Shown: positions 1 to 5,138 of the stretch, in pieces
Position numbering within the stretch: position 1 is the first letter of the stretch
Layout of the letters: each line of letters begins with the position of its first letter
DNA from: Tectiglobus sp039183375
Lineage (GTDB): Bacteria; Pseudomonadota; Alphaproteobacteria; Rhizobiales; Hyphomicrobiaceae
Reading direction: 5' to 3'
Assembly: GCA_039183375.1 (NCBI GenBank)
Contig: JBCDBQ010000549.1
Span: 1 to 5,138, forward strand
Length of the DNA stretch: 5,138 nt
Position numbers and translations under genes: made by a program
Notes under the pieces: model-generated
What the model saw: only the letters and a program-made list of their open reading frames with translations
Databases searched by the model: none
What the model was told of the DNA's origin: nothing

Positions 1-1350
1 CGTGGCCCGTAGGTTCCCTGGATGGCGTTTGGTTGTGGACGTCATGGACTCGGAGCGGGTGTAGACCATTCGGCATGGCTTGCCGGTCCGTAGTGCTACC
101 AGCCCAAGCAACGGTTGCAACGAGACATCAATCTTTGAGCCAAAACCACCACCCGTTGCGGCTGGGATAATCCGAATCCTTTCGGGGGCGAGGCCAAGTA
201 CGCGCGCAGTATCATCGCGATCCATGTAGGGCGCCTGCGTGCACGCCTGAATGACGAGAACGTCGCCGTCTAACCAAGCGCACCCAGCTTCTGGCTCGAT
301 ATAGGCATGCTCGACAAAACTGGTCGCAATCTCACCCCGAACGACATGAGTTGCACCAGTCAATGCGGCCTCGGCATTGCCGGTTTGAACCTTGCCGGTT
401 ACGAGTACGTTGTTCGCACGATCCTCGTGAAGAAGGGTCGACGGCGCTAGCGCGGCAACAGGGTCGAGGACAGCTTCAGTTTCAGTCCAAGTGATGGGAA
501 ACTCGTCGTGCCTCATCGTGGTCAGCGTCTCGCGCTCACCGACGATCAGCGCAACGGCTTCACCTCTGAAACGGGTCAGGCCACTAGCCAAGGCTGGTTG
601 GTCCGCGAACGGGGTAATGACGCCAAAAGTATTCTCACCCTTGATATCGTCGACCGTTAGAACAGTCTCGACCCCCGGCGTGGCTTCAACAAACTTAGCC
701 AAGTCACCAAACCGGAAGGTGGCAGCATGATAGGGCGAGCGAACAGCGCGCGCATAGAGAGCGTCTACCGGCCAGAAATCTGCACCAAACAGTTCCGAAC
801 CATCGACTTTCTGTCGGCCATCGAGTCGTTGAACGGATGCACCAACAATGGTGTCCATCTCAGCAAAGTCTCGTGCCTCCATCCGATTGCCAACATCACA
901 AACGGCATCGATGATCTTTCGATAGCCCGTGCAGCGGCACAATACACCTGACAAGGCTTCCTCTGCTTCTTCAGGTGATGGAGAGGGGTTCTGGGCAAGC
1001 AGTGCCGTTGCCGCCATAAGCATGCCCGGCGTACATATCCCGCATTGGGCCGCGCCATGCCTCAAGAATGCCTCCTGTACCGGTGCCAGTTGATCCTCTG
1101 ACAGTCCCTCGATTGTCATGACTTTACAGCCGGTCACATGGCTAAGCGGAGTTAAGCAGGCGCATTTCGGCACACCATCGATCAAGATGGTGCATGCCCC
1201 GCAGTCGCCAGCATCGCAACCAACCTTTGTGCCAACCAGTCCCAACTGCTCGCGCAGGACGTCGCTGAGCCTCTGACCGGGATGAGCGGTGAGCTGCCTT
1301 GGCTTTCCGTTGATCTCAAGCACTTGTTTGGTCAGCTGCAGGGTCGTCAT
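1..1350 (-). CDS. Fused [2Fe-2S] / molybdopterin-binding subunit of a molybdenum hydroxylase (partial, C-terminus beyond window)
   Basis: An uninterrupted frame of 450 codons starts with ATG at 1350 and is still open at the left edge. Residues 1-75 form a plant-type ferredoxin domain with cluster ligands C45, C50, C53 and C65 (GCDAGDCGAC, then C-x11-C). Residues 80-150 form the second [2Fe-2S] domain with C103, C106, C138 and C140 (QCGICTPG and LCRCTGYRKI); Q102 is the usual cofactor-contacting glutamine. After a short linker, the large-subunit hammerhead domain begins near 168 (VGASVQRLDG, then YARAVRSPYHA near 199-209). EHAYIEPE (347-354), a TQAP stretch and GGGFGSK (400-406) mark the start of the molybdopterin-binding region. 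By family, the enzyme oxidises a carbon of an aldehyde or N-heterocycle using water, passing electrons from Mo through the FeS clusters to FAD. It overlaps the FAD-subunit gene by ATGA, and AAGG lies 10 nt before the start. Fusion of small and large parts resembles Desulfovibrio aldehyde oxidoreductase and some xanthine dehydrogenase-like proteins. The catalytic glutamate and substrate-binding loops lie outside the window, so the substrate is unknown. Confidence 0.93.
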   Translation of the reverse strand, partial: MTTLQLTKQVLEINGKPRQLTAHPGQRLSDVLREQLGLVGTKVGCDAGDCGACTILIDGVPKCACLTPLSHVTGCKVMTIEGLSEDQLAPVQEAFLRHGAAQCGICTPGMLMAATALLAQNPSPSPEEAEEALSGVLCRCTGYRKIIDAVCDVGNRMEARDFAEMDTIVGASVQRLDGRQKVDGSELFGADFWPVDALYARAVRSPYHAATFRFGDLAKFVEATPGVETVLTVDDIKGENTFGVITPFADQPALASGLTRFRGEAVALIVGERETLTTMRHDEFPITWTETEAVLDPVAALAPSTLLHEDRANNVLVTGKVQTGNAEAALTGATHVVRGEIATSFVEHAYIEPEAGCAWLDGDVLVIQACTQAPYMDRDDTARVLGLAPERIRIIPAATGGGFGSKIDVSLQPLLGLVALRTGKPCRMVYTRSESMTSTTKRHPGNLRAT

Positions 1351-2201
1351 TCGTCGCCCACCTTATCACTTCCCAGGGAAGCTATGCAGCGCTGGACAAG
1401 TTCAATGGCGGCGTTGGCACGAGCGTTGGCATCACTGCGAAGGTCATGAATTGGATCGATATCGTCCTGGATCAGCATGCCCAAGTCAGGTAGATCAATT
1501 TCGTTCAGCGATTGACCCGCAAGCGAGTTTTCGAGCGCACTCAACCGTGCCGCCACTGCGCTGCAGGAGCCAACCGAGATGGCACTGTCGACAATGATAC
1601 CATTTTCCACTGCCAGTCTGACTGCGACCATGGCAATCGATATAACCAGGTACTTGCGGGCACCCAGCTTCAGAAACGTGGAGCGTCCTCTGCACGAGCG
1701 GTGCGGGACCAATATTGCTGAGACAAGTTCGCTGCGAGCAAGCTCCGTTTTTCGTGGCCCGGTAATGAAGGCACCGAGTGGGAGGCGGCGCGTATCAGCG
1801 TTGGAAACGATCTCAACTTGTGCATCCAGGGTCAGCCAGCATGGCACGCCATCAGCAGCAGGCGATGCATTGCAAAGGTTGCCAGCAAGCGTACCGGCAT
1901 GTTGAATCTGTTGTGATCCAACCTCACGTGCGGCAAGCTTCAAGGAGTCGAAGGCGGGTGGAAGATCGGCCTCAATGACATCCGTCCAGGTTGTGGTCGC
2001 GCCAAAACGCCAGTGTTCATCATTTCTGGATATGCCACGAAGTTCTCCGATGGCAGTGACATCTAATACATTGCCTGAAAGCCTTTGGGCAGATGTCGAT
2101 GCCAGAAGATCTGTGCAACCAGCTGCGATGCGCGCATCGTTGGCGGCGAGCCAGTCAAGTGCCGACGCCAGGTCAACTGGTCGAAAATATTGCGCCTGCA
2201 T
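1347..2201 (-). CDS. FAD-binding subunit of a molybdenum hydroxylase (CoxM/XdhB-like)
   Basis: The product of 284 residues matches the FAD_binding_5 plus CO dehydrogenase flavoprotein C-terminal architecture in content and usual length (about 280-300). From the ATG at 2201 it begins MQAQYFRPVDLASALDWL, the normal N-terminal pattern of the family. AGCTDLL (27-33) corresponds to the first FAD pyrophosphate loop (usually AGGTDLL, so one Gly is Cys here). AGTLAGNLCNASPAAD (102-117) is the second, highly characteristic FAD motif. FLKLGARKYLVISIAMVA, around 176-193, and a C-terminal DLRSDANARANAA segment fit the C-terminal domain. There is no 4Fe-4S insertion of the 4-hydroxybenzoyl-CoA reductase kind. 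It should carry electrons from the FeS clusters of the downstream fused subunit to an acceptor. The frame extends upstream to TTG codons at 2219 and 2213. The one at 2213 has GGGAGG 6 nt upstream and is a real alternative (288 residues), whereas the ATG has only a weak GGA 7-8 nt before it. I prefer the ATG because it fits the family N-terminus. Confidence 0.93.
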   Translation of the reverse strand: MQAQYFRPVDLASALDWLAANDARIAAGCTDLLASTSAQRLSGNVLDVTAIGELRGISRNDEHWRFGATTTWTDVIEADLPPAFDSLKLAAREVGSQQIQHAGTLAGNLCNASPAADGVPCWLTLDAQVEIVSNADTRRLPLGAFITGPRKTELARSELVSAILVPHRSCRGRSTFLKLGARKYLVISIAMVAVRLAVENGIIVDSAISVGSCSAVAARLSALENSLAGQSLNEIDLPDLGMLIQDDIDPIHDLRSDANARANAAIELVQRCIASLGSDKVGDE

Positions 2202-2219
2202 CGTGTCGTCCAAGCACAA

Positions 2220-2225
2220 CCTCCC
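2220..2225 (-). promoter_or_regulatory. GGGAGG Shine-Dalgarno-like site before the FAD-subunit gene
   Basis: On the minus strand GGGAGG is a strong ribosome-binding-site match. It is 6 nt from a TTG at 2213 and 18 nt from the ATG at 2201. Its position favours initiation at the TTG, while protein family similarity favours the ATG, so this site decides between the two starts. Confidence 0.45.
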
Positions 2226-2257
2226 ACCACAAGCGCTGCATCAACTGACATCAGGTT

Positions 2258-2273
2258 CATTCGCATACAAATG
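2258..2273 (-). promoter_or_regulatory. Operator A: imperfect palindrome, probable MarR-type binding site
   Basis: Minus-strand reading is CATTTGTATGCGAATG, an imperfect inverted repeat (6 of 8 half-site positions pair). It differs at one base from the site in front of hyuA (2885-2900). It starts 1 nt after the predicted -10 hexamer (2275-2280) and covers the expected transcription start of the molybdenum hydroxylase operon, a classic position for repression. Length and symmetry suit a dimeric winged-helix MarR protein; the encoded regulator 2370-2816 is the obvious candidate. Binding itself is inferred. Confidence 0.7.
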
Positions 2274-2274
2274 G

Positions 2275-2303
2275 ATTTTGCGTGCAATTTTTAAGACTGT
2301 CAA
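2275..2303 (-). promoter_or_regulatory. Sigma-70-like promoter of the molybdenum hydroxylase operon
   Basis: On the minus strand a perfect -35 TTGACA (2303-2298) is followed by a 17-nt spacer and CAAAAT (2280-2275), which matches four of six positions of TATAAT. The expected transcription start is near 2268, leaving a leader of roughly 65 nt before the FAD-subunit ATG. Operator A lies directly over this start point. Confidence 0.65.
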
Positions 2304-2314
2304 CACGGATTAAG

Positions 2315-2342
2315 TTGCGCATTTCGCCCGGACCGAGATAAG
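2315..2342 (+). promoter_or_regulatory. Possible weak promoter of the marR-type gene
   Basis: TTGCGC (2315-2320), a 16-nt spacer and GATAAG (2337-2342) make a moderate sigma-70 match upstream of the regulator start at 2370. It is weaker than the two operon promoters and does not overlap either operator copy, the nearer of which ends at 2273. Low to moderate confidence. Confidence 0.3.
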
Positions 2343-2369
2343 ACGGGTAACCACAAAGTCTCGGAACCC

Positions 2370-2816
2370 ATGACCCAAAACAACAATACGAAGAAAACGT
2401 CAGAAACAGCGGCATATCAGCTGGATCAGCAGGTTGGTTTCCTGCTGCGACGCGTCCAGCAACGGCACCTGTCTATATTCTTTCGCCATATACCGGATAT
2501 GACCTCAACCCAGTTCGCAGCGCTTGCAAAGCTCTGTGAGTTGGGAAGCGTTTCCCAGAACGAACTCGGTCGCAGGGTTGCCATGGATGTCGCGACTATC
2601 AAAGGTGTCGTGGACAGATTGCGGGCAGCGGGATACGCGCAAACGGAGAAAGACCCGCTCGATCAGCGCCGCTTGCTGGTCCGACCAACGGCAACTGGGC
2701 GCCGCAAATTTAGGCAGTATGCTTCTGCCGCACTCGACGTAACAGCAGAGACCCTCGAGCCACTTAATCAAAAAGAGACAGACGCATTGTTAACGCTTCT
2801 CTCTAAGCTTGCCTGA
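2370..2816 (+). CDS. MarR-family winged-helix transcriptional regulator
   Basis: The product of 148 residues is the standard MarR length. An N-terminal helix for dimerisation (about 15-40, QQVGFLLRRVQQRHLSIFF) precedes the winged helix-turn-helix: MTSTQFAALAKL (44-55), VSQNELGRRVAMD (61-73), a recognition helix ATIKGVVDRLRAAG (75-88) and a wing with the family signature D95-PLDQRR-L102. A C-terminal helix (about 120-146) would complete the dimer interface. MarR proteins usually repress neighbouring catabolic genes and release DNA when they bind the pathway substrate or an intermediate. This gene sits between two divergent operons that each carry the same palindrome at their promoter, so it is the probable local repressor of both. 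The ATG at 2370 is the first possible start in frame; the ribosome-binding site (CGGAA 3 nt upstream) is poor, consistent with low expression. The inducer is unknown. Confidence 0.93.
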   Translation: MTQNNNTKKTSETAAYQLDQQVGFLLRRVQQRHLSIFFRHIPDMTSTQFAALAKLCELGSVSQNELGRRVAMDVATIKGVVDRLRAAGYAQTEKDPLDQRRLLVRPTATGRRKFRQYASAALDVTAETLEPLNQKETDALLTLLSKLA

Positions 2817-2822
2817 AGCGTT
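2792..2822 (+). other. Inverted repeat at the 3' end of the regulator gene
   Basis: AACGCTTC (2792-2799) and GAAGCGTT (2815-2822) pair perfectly as an 8-bp stem with a 15-nt loop, spanning the last codons and stop of the regulator. No T-run follows, so it is not a textbook intrinsic terminator; it could weakly attenuate read-through into hyuA or protect the 3' end. Its function is uncertain. Confidence 0.35.
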
Positions 2823-2858
2823 CCGAGCCCGGTCTCACGCACGCCATGGGATTTCGAG

Positions 2859-2887
2859 TTGACGTTATCATTGAATGCTGATTTCAT
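2859..2887 (+). promoter_or_regulatory. Probable sigma-70-like promoter of hyuA
   Basis: TTGACG (2859-2864) matches five of six -35 positions. A 17-nt spacer leads to TTTCAT (2882-2887), a four of six -10 match. The last three bases of this -10 are the first bases of operator B, so a bound repressor would exclude RNA polymerase. Predicted start near 2894 gives a leader of about 35 nt before the hyuA ATG. Confidence 0.5.
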
Positions 2888-2900
2888 TTGCATGCGAATG
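2885..2900 (+). promoter_or_regulatory. Operator B: imperfect palindrome, probable MarR-type binding site
   Basis: CATTTGCATGCGAATG is an inverted repeat with seven of eight half-site positions pairing (CATTTGCA / TGCGAATG). It is identical to operator A except at one base, and the next base (A) also agrees. It lies 28 bp before the hyuA start, overlapping the predicted -10 region. Two nearly identical copies at two promoters flanking a MarR gene make chance unlikely. Confidence 0.7.
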
Positions 2901-2928
2901 ATAGTGCGGTAAGGCTCTCTGCTCACAA

Positions 2929-4989
2929 ATGGCGACGGTAGCAACAAACCAGGTCGTTGGGGTCGATGTCGGTGGCACTTTTACCGACCTCATACTGATC
3001 GACCAGAAAACCAAGGCTGTGCAGATTGCCAAGGTGCCGAGCACGCTTGACAATCAGGCGTTCGGCGTTCTCAACGCGCTTAATGAAGCTGGCGTTGACC
3101 TCGCATCACTCGCTCTGATTGTCCACGGCACAACAACGACAACCAATGCAGTTCTTGAACGTAAACTCAGTAAGACTGGTTTGATTACGACGCGCGGCTT
3201 TCGCGATGTTCTTGAGCTTGGGCGGAGAACACGGCCGCAGCCTTATGGCATGAAAGGGACGTTCCTCCCGATCATTCCACGCGATCTCAGACTTGAGGTC
3301 AGCGAACGCATTGATGCAACCGGGTCGGTGGTGACGCCCCTTGATGAATCAGAAGTAGCCGCCGCTGCACGCCAGCTCCTGGAGGATGGCTGTGAGTCCG
3401 TGGTCATTCACTTTTTGCATCCATACGCAAATCCTGCGCATGAGCAGCGCGCCCGCGAAATTGTTACTGAAATCTGGCCCAACCCATACGTGACAACCGG
3501 ACATTCGCTTCTCTCCGAAAGCCGCGAGTTTGAGCGCGGCGTGACGGCGGCCGTGAACGCTTCCGTGCAGCCGCTTCTGGAGCGATACATCAACCGGCTA
3601 ACCGACGAGCTCGCGAAGAACGGGTACGGCGGTGATGTGCTCGTCATGAATGGAAACGGGGGCATGGTGTCCTCGAAGTTCGTTGCCCGCGAAGCGGCCA
3701 AGACCGTCATGTCGGGTCCAGCGTCAGGCGTTATGGCAGCGGCCCATACAGGTCGCGCAGCCTCTGTCGAAAATCTCATCACTTATGACATGGGCGGTAC
3801 GTCGACCGATGTTGCGTTGATCAGGAATGCCCAACCTTCGGTCTCTGACGAGATCGAGATTGAGTACGCCATGCCCATCCACGTACCGATGGTGGATGTG
3901 CGAACCGTTGGTGCAGGTGGCGGTTCGATTGCCCGTGTGAATTCAGCTGGTCTGCTTGAGGTTGGGCCGGAGAGTGCGGGCGCCTTTCCAGGTCCAATCT
4001 GCTACGGCAAAGGCGGAACCGAGCCAACGATATCAGACGCCAATCTGGTTCTCCAGCGACTCGACGCGAGCAAGTTGAACTCTGTGAAGGGCGGAGTTTC
4101 CGTAGGCTCATTAGCGGAAGTTTTCGCAGCTAAGATTGGCTCGCAGTTACAGCTTAGCGGAACAGAGGCAGCTGCGGCGGTTATCAAGGTTGCGAACACC
4201 AAAATGGCGGGTGCCATTCGAATGGTGTCGATTTCACTTGGCGCTGATCCGCGCGACTTTTCTTTGTTTGCTTTTGGCGGTGCTGGGCCACTCCACGCCA
4301 GCGCATTGGCGAAGGAACTTGGCATTCCGCAGATTCTGGTACCCTGCCGGCCCGGCATTACCAATGCGCTGGGTTGTGTGGTGGCTGATCTACGGCAGGA
4401 TTTCGTCAACGCGGTTAACTCGCCGCTCGACAGTGTGGACATAAATGAGATCCATTCCGTCTTCGCAAAGCAGATGGCCGACGGCCAAGCGATGCTTGAG
4501 CGCCAGAATATTCCGCTACGACGAACAATTCATACCTTTGCCGCGGATATGCAGTTTGTTGGCCAGACCCATCTGTTGCGGGTGCCATTGGAAACGCCAA
4601 CACCTGACCGAGACAGTCTGCGCAAGTTATTCGAAGAGGTCTATTACAAGCGCTTCCGTGTTGAGCTGGCCGAAATCAAGGCCAATCTTGTCAACGTGCG
4701 AACGTCCGTTATTGGCGAGCGCGAAGCCATGGATCTCTCGAACTTGATCGATCCGAATGATCGCAAGGCAAGTGTAACTGACGCCCAAACCGGTGTGCGC
4801 GATGTGTACTTTGACGGAGGTTGGCATCCGACGCCGATTTACTGGCGGGACCACCTGCCAATTGAATTCGAGATCGAAGGTCCTGCAGTCATTGAACAAA
4901 TGGACACAACGGTCCTGATTGAGCCCGGCGATCGGGCACGCGGGGATGAGCAGGGAAACATCTTGGTTGTAGTGGGAGCTGTTTCATGA
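2929..4989 (+). CDS. hyuA: Hydantoinase/oxoprolinase family subunit A (ATP-dependent)
   Basis: The product of 686 residues is full length for the HyuA family. The N-terminal Hydant_A_N domain opens with the phosphate-binding VGVDVGGTFTDL (10-21), then VHGTTTTTNAVLER (65-78) and GLITTRGFRDVLELGR (84-99). The Hydantoinase_A ASKHA-type domain carries SREFERGVTAAVNASV (198-213), MNGNGGM (240-246), MSGPASGVMAA (261-271), a second phosphate loop YDMGGTSTDVAL (286-297) and GAGGGSIA (328-335). It continues with GPICYGKGGTEPTISDANLV (355-374) and FAFGGAGPLHA (447-457). A C-terminal domain follows, with DMQFVGQTHLL (540-550). Family members with HyuB open cyclic amides such as hydantoins, N-methylhydantoin or 5-oxoproline, driven by ATP in the cytoplasm; the acetone carboxylase beta subunit is a related alternative. 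The stop overlaps the hyuB start by ATGA. Start chosen because VGVDVGG begins at the usual distance; the ribosome-binding site is weak (TAAGG, 14 nt upstream). The specific ring substrate cannot be told. Confidence 0.93.
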   Translation: MATVATNQVVGVDVGGTFTDLILIDQKTKAVQIAKVPSTLDNQAFGVLNALNEAGVDLASLALIVHGTTTTTNAVLERKLSKTGLITTRGFRDVLELGRRTRPQPYGMKGTFLPIIPRDLRLEVSERIDATGSVVTPLDESEVAAAARQLLEDGCESVVIHFLHPYANPAHEQRAREIVTEIWPNPYVTTGHSLLSESREFERGVTAAVNASVQPLLERYINRLTDELAKNGYGGDVLVMNGNGGMVSSKFVAREAAKTVMSGPASGVMAAAHTGRAASVENLITYDMGGTSTDVALIRNAQPSVSDEIEIEYAMPIHVPMVDVRTVGAGGGSIARVNSAGLLEVGPESAGAFPGPICYGKGGTEPTISDANLVLQRLDASKLNSVKGGVSVGSLAEVFAAKIGSQLQLSGTEAAAAVIKVANTKMAGAIRMVSISLGADPRDFSLFAFGGAGPLHASALAKELGIPQILVPCRPGITNALGCVVADLRQDFVNAVNSPLDSVDINEIHSVFAKQMADGQAMLERQNIPLRRTIHTFAADMQFVGQTHLLRVPLETPTPDRDSLRKLFEEVYYKRFRVELAEIKANLVNVRTSVIGEREAMDLSNLIDPNDRKASVTDAQTGVRDVYFDGGWHPTPIYWRDHLPIEFEIEGPAVIEQMDTTVLIEPGDRARGDEQGNILVVVGAVS
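4974..4978 (+). promoter_or_regulatory. Ribosome-binding site for hyuB inside the hyuA 3' end
   Basis: GGGAG lies 7 nt before the ATG at 4986, inside the last codons of hyuA. It supports that ATG, which overlaps the hyuA stop, and implies translational coupling of the two subunits. Confidence 0.6.
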
Positions 4990-5138
4990 GAACCGCACTC
5001 GATCCGATTACCCTCAGTGTCATTCAGGCTGGTCTCCAGCAAGTTTGCGACGAGATGGATTTGAGTTTCTCCCGTGCCGCATTCTCTCCGGTAATTGCCG
5101 AGGCAAACGATCGCTCAGATGGAATCTATTCAGCGACA
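4986..5138 (+). CDS. hyuB: Hydantoinase/oxoprolinase family subunit B (partial, N-terminal 51 residues)
   Basis: The frame starts at the ATG overlapping the hyuA stop and remains open to the right edge, giving 51 residues. The visible part, with DPITLSVIQAGLQQVCDEMD at 6-25, then SRAAFSPVIAEANDRSDGIY, follows the usual HyuB opening: DPITLEVI, a helix ending in EEM, then R-x-A-x-SP and a D-x-S-x-x-x-Y/F stretch. HyuB is the partner of HyuA and supplies the hydrolytic part of the ATP-dependent cyclic amidase; the full protein is usually 500-600 residues, so about 90 percent is missing here. Its position directly after hyuA strongly supports the assignment. Confidence 0.88.
   Translation, partial: MRTALDPITLSVIQAGLQQVCDEMDLSFSRAAFSPVIAEANDRSDGIYSAT

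Noticed and set aside
765..1058. Minus-strand open frame of 97 codons within the [2Fe-2S] region
   Set aside because: It lies out of frame inside the fused subunit gene, whose cluster motifs prove the other frame is coding; its own product is Arg- and Cys-rich with no recognisable domain.
1..2201. Naming the molybdenum enzyme as xanthine dehydrogenase, CO dehydrogenase or nicotinate dehydrogenase
   Set aside because: The substrate-determining residues are in the missing C-terminal part of the large subunit, so only the broad family is supportable.
2245..2254. CTGACATCAG short palindrome in the minus-strand leader as a second operator
   Set aside because: Only 4-bp arms, no second copy near the other promoter, and no similarity to the shared 16-bp motif.
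2792..2822. Intrinsic terminator after the regulator gene
   Set aside because: The 8-bp stem is perfect, but the loop is long at 15 nt and no T-tract follows; kept only as an inverted repeat.
4002..4442. Antisense open frame of 146 codons inside hyuA
   Set aside because: It is a shadow of a strongly conserved hyuA region with no domain, no ribosome-binding site and low-complexity composition typical of reverse reading of a GC-rich gene.
2929..5138. Acetone carboxylase (acxAB-like) instead of a hydantoinase
   Set aside because: The families are related, but the gene order with a divergent molybdenum hydroxylase and the HyuB-like N-terminus fit a cyclic amidase better; the small gamma subunit could only be checked beyond the window, so this is not fully excluded.

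Overview
The window is a divergent catabolic locus from a bacterium, most likely a proteobacterium. That guess rests on moderately high GC, consensus-like sigma-70 promoter elements, tightly coupled genes with ATGA overlaps, and the gene families present; nothing here fixes the genus. Two operons point away from a shared control region around 2202-2369. There are no RNA genes, mobile elements or CRISPR arrays that I can support.

Minus strand, 2201 down to 1: an FAD-binding subunit of a molybdenum hydroxylase (xanthine dehydrogenase / CO dehydrogenase medium-subunit family) is followed, with a 4-bp ATGA overlap, by a long open frame that leaves the window at position 1. That frame encodes a plant-type [2Fe-2S] domain, a second [2Fe-2S] domain and the start of the molybdopterin-binding large subunit in one polypeptide. 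The small and large subunits are therefore fused, while the FAD subunit is separate.

Plus strand, 2370 to 5138: a MarR-family regulator, then an ATP-dependent hydantoinase/oxoprolinase A subunit (hyuA), then the first 51 codons of the B subunit (hyuB), which overlaps hyuA by an ATGA and runs off the right edge.

The main non-coding signal is a near-identical 16-bp imperfect palindrome, CATTTGyATGCGAATG, found twice in the window. One copy (2258-2273, reading on the minus strand) lies just downstream of the -10 of a TTGACA-N17-CAAAAT promoter for the molybdenum hydroxylase operon. The other (2885-2900, plus strand) overlaps the predicted -10 of a promoter in front of hyuA. The simplest reading is that the MarR protein encoded between them represses both operons through these operators. 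Functionally the set suggests catabolism of a nitrogen heterocycle: the molybdenum enzyme hydroxylates a ring carbon to give a lactam or imide, and HyuAB opens the ring with ATP. The substrate cannot be read from the sequence.
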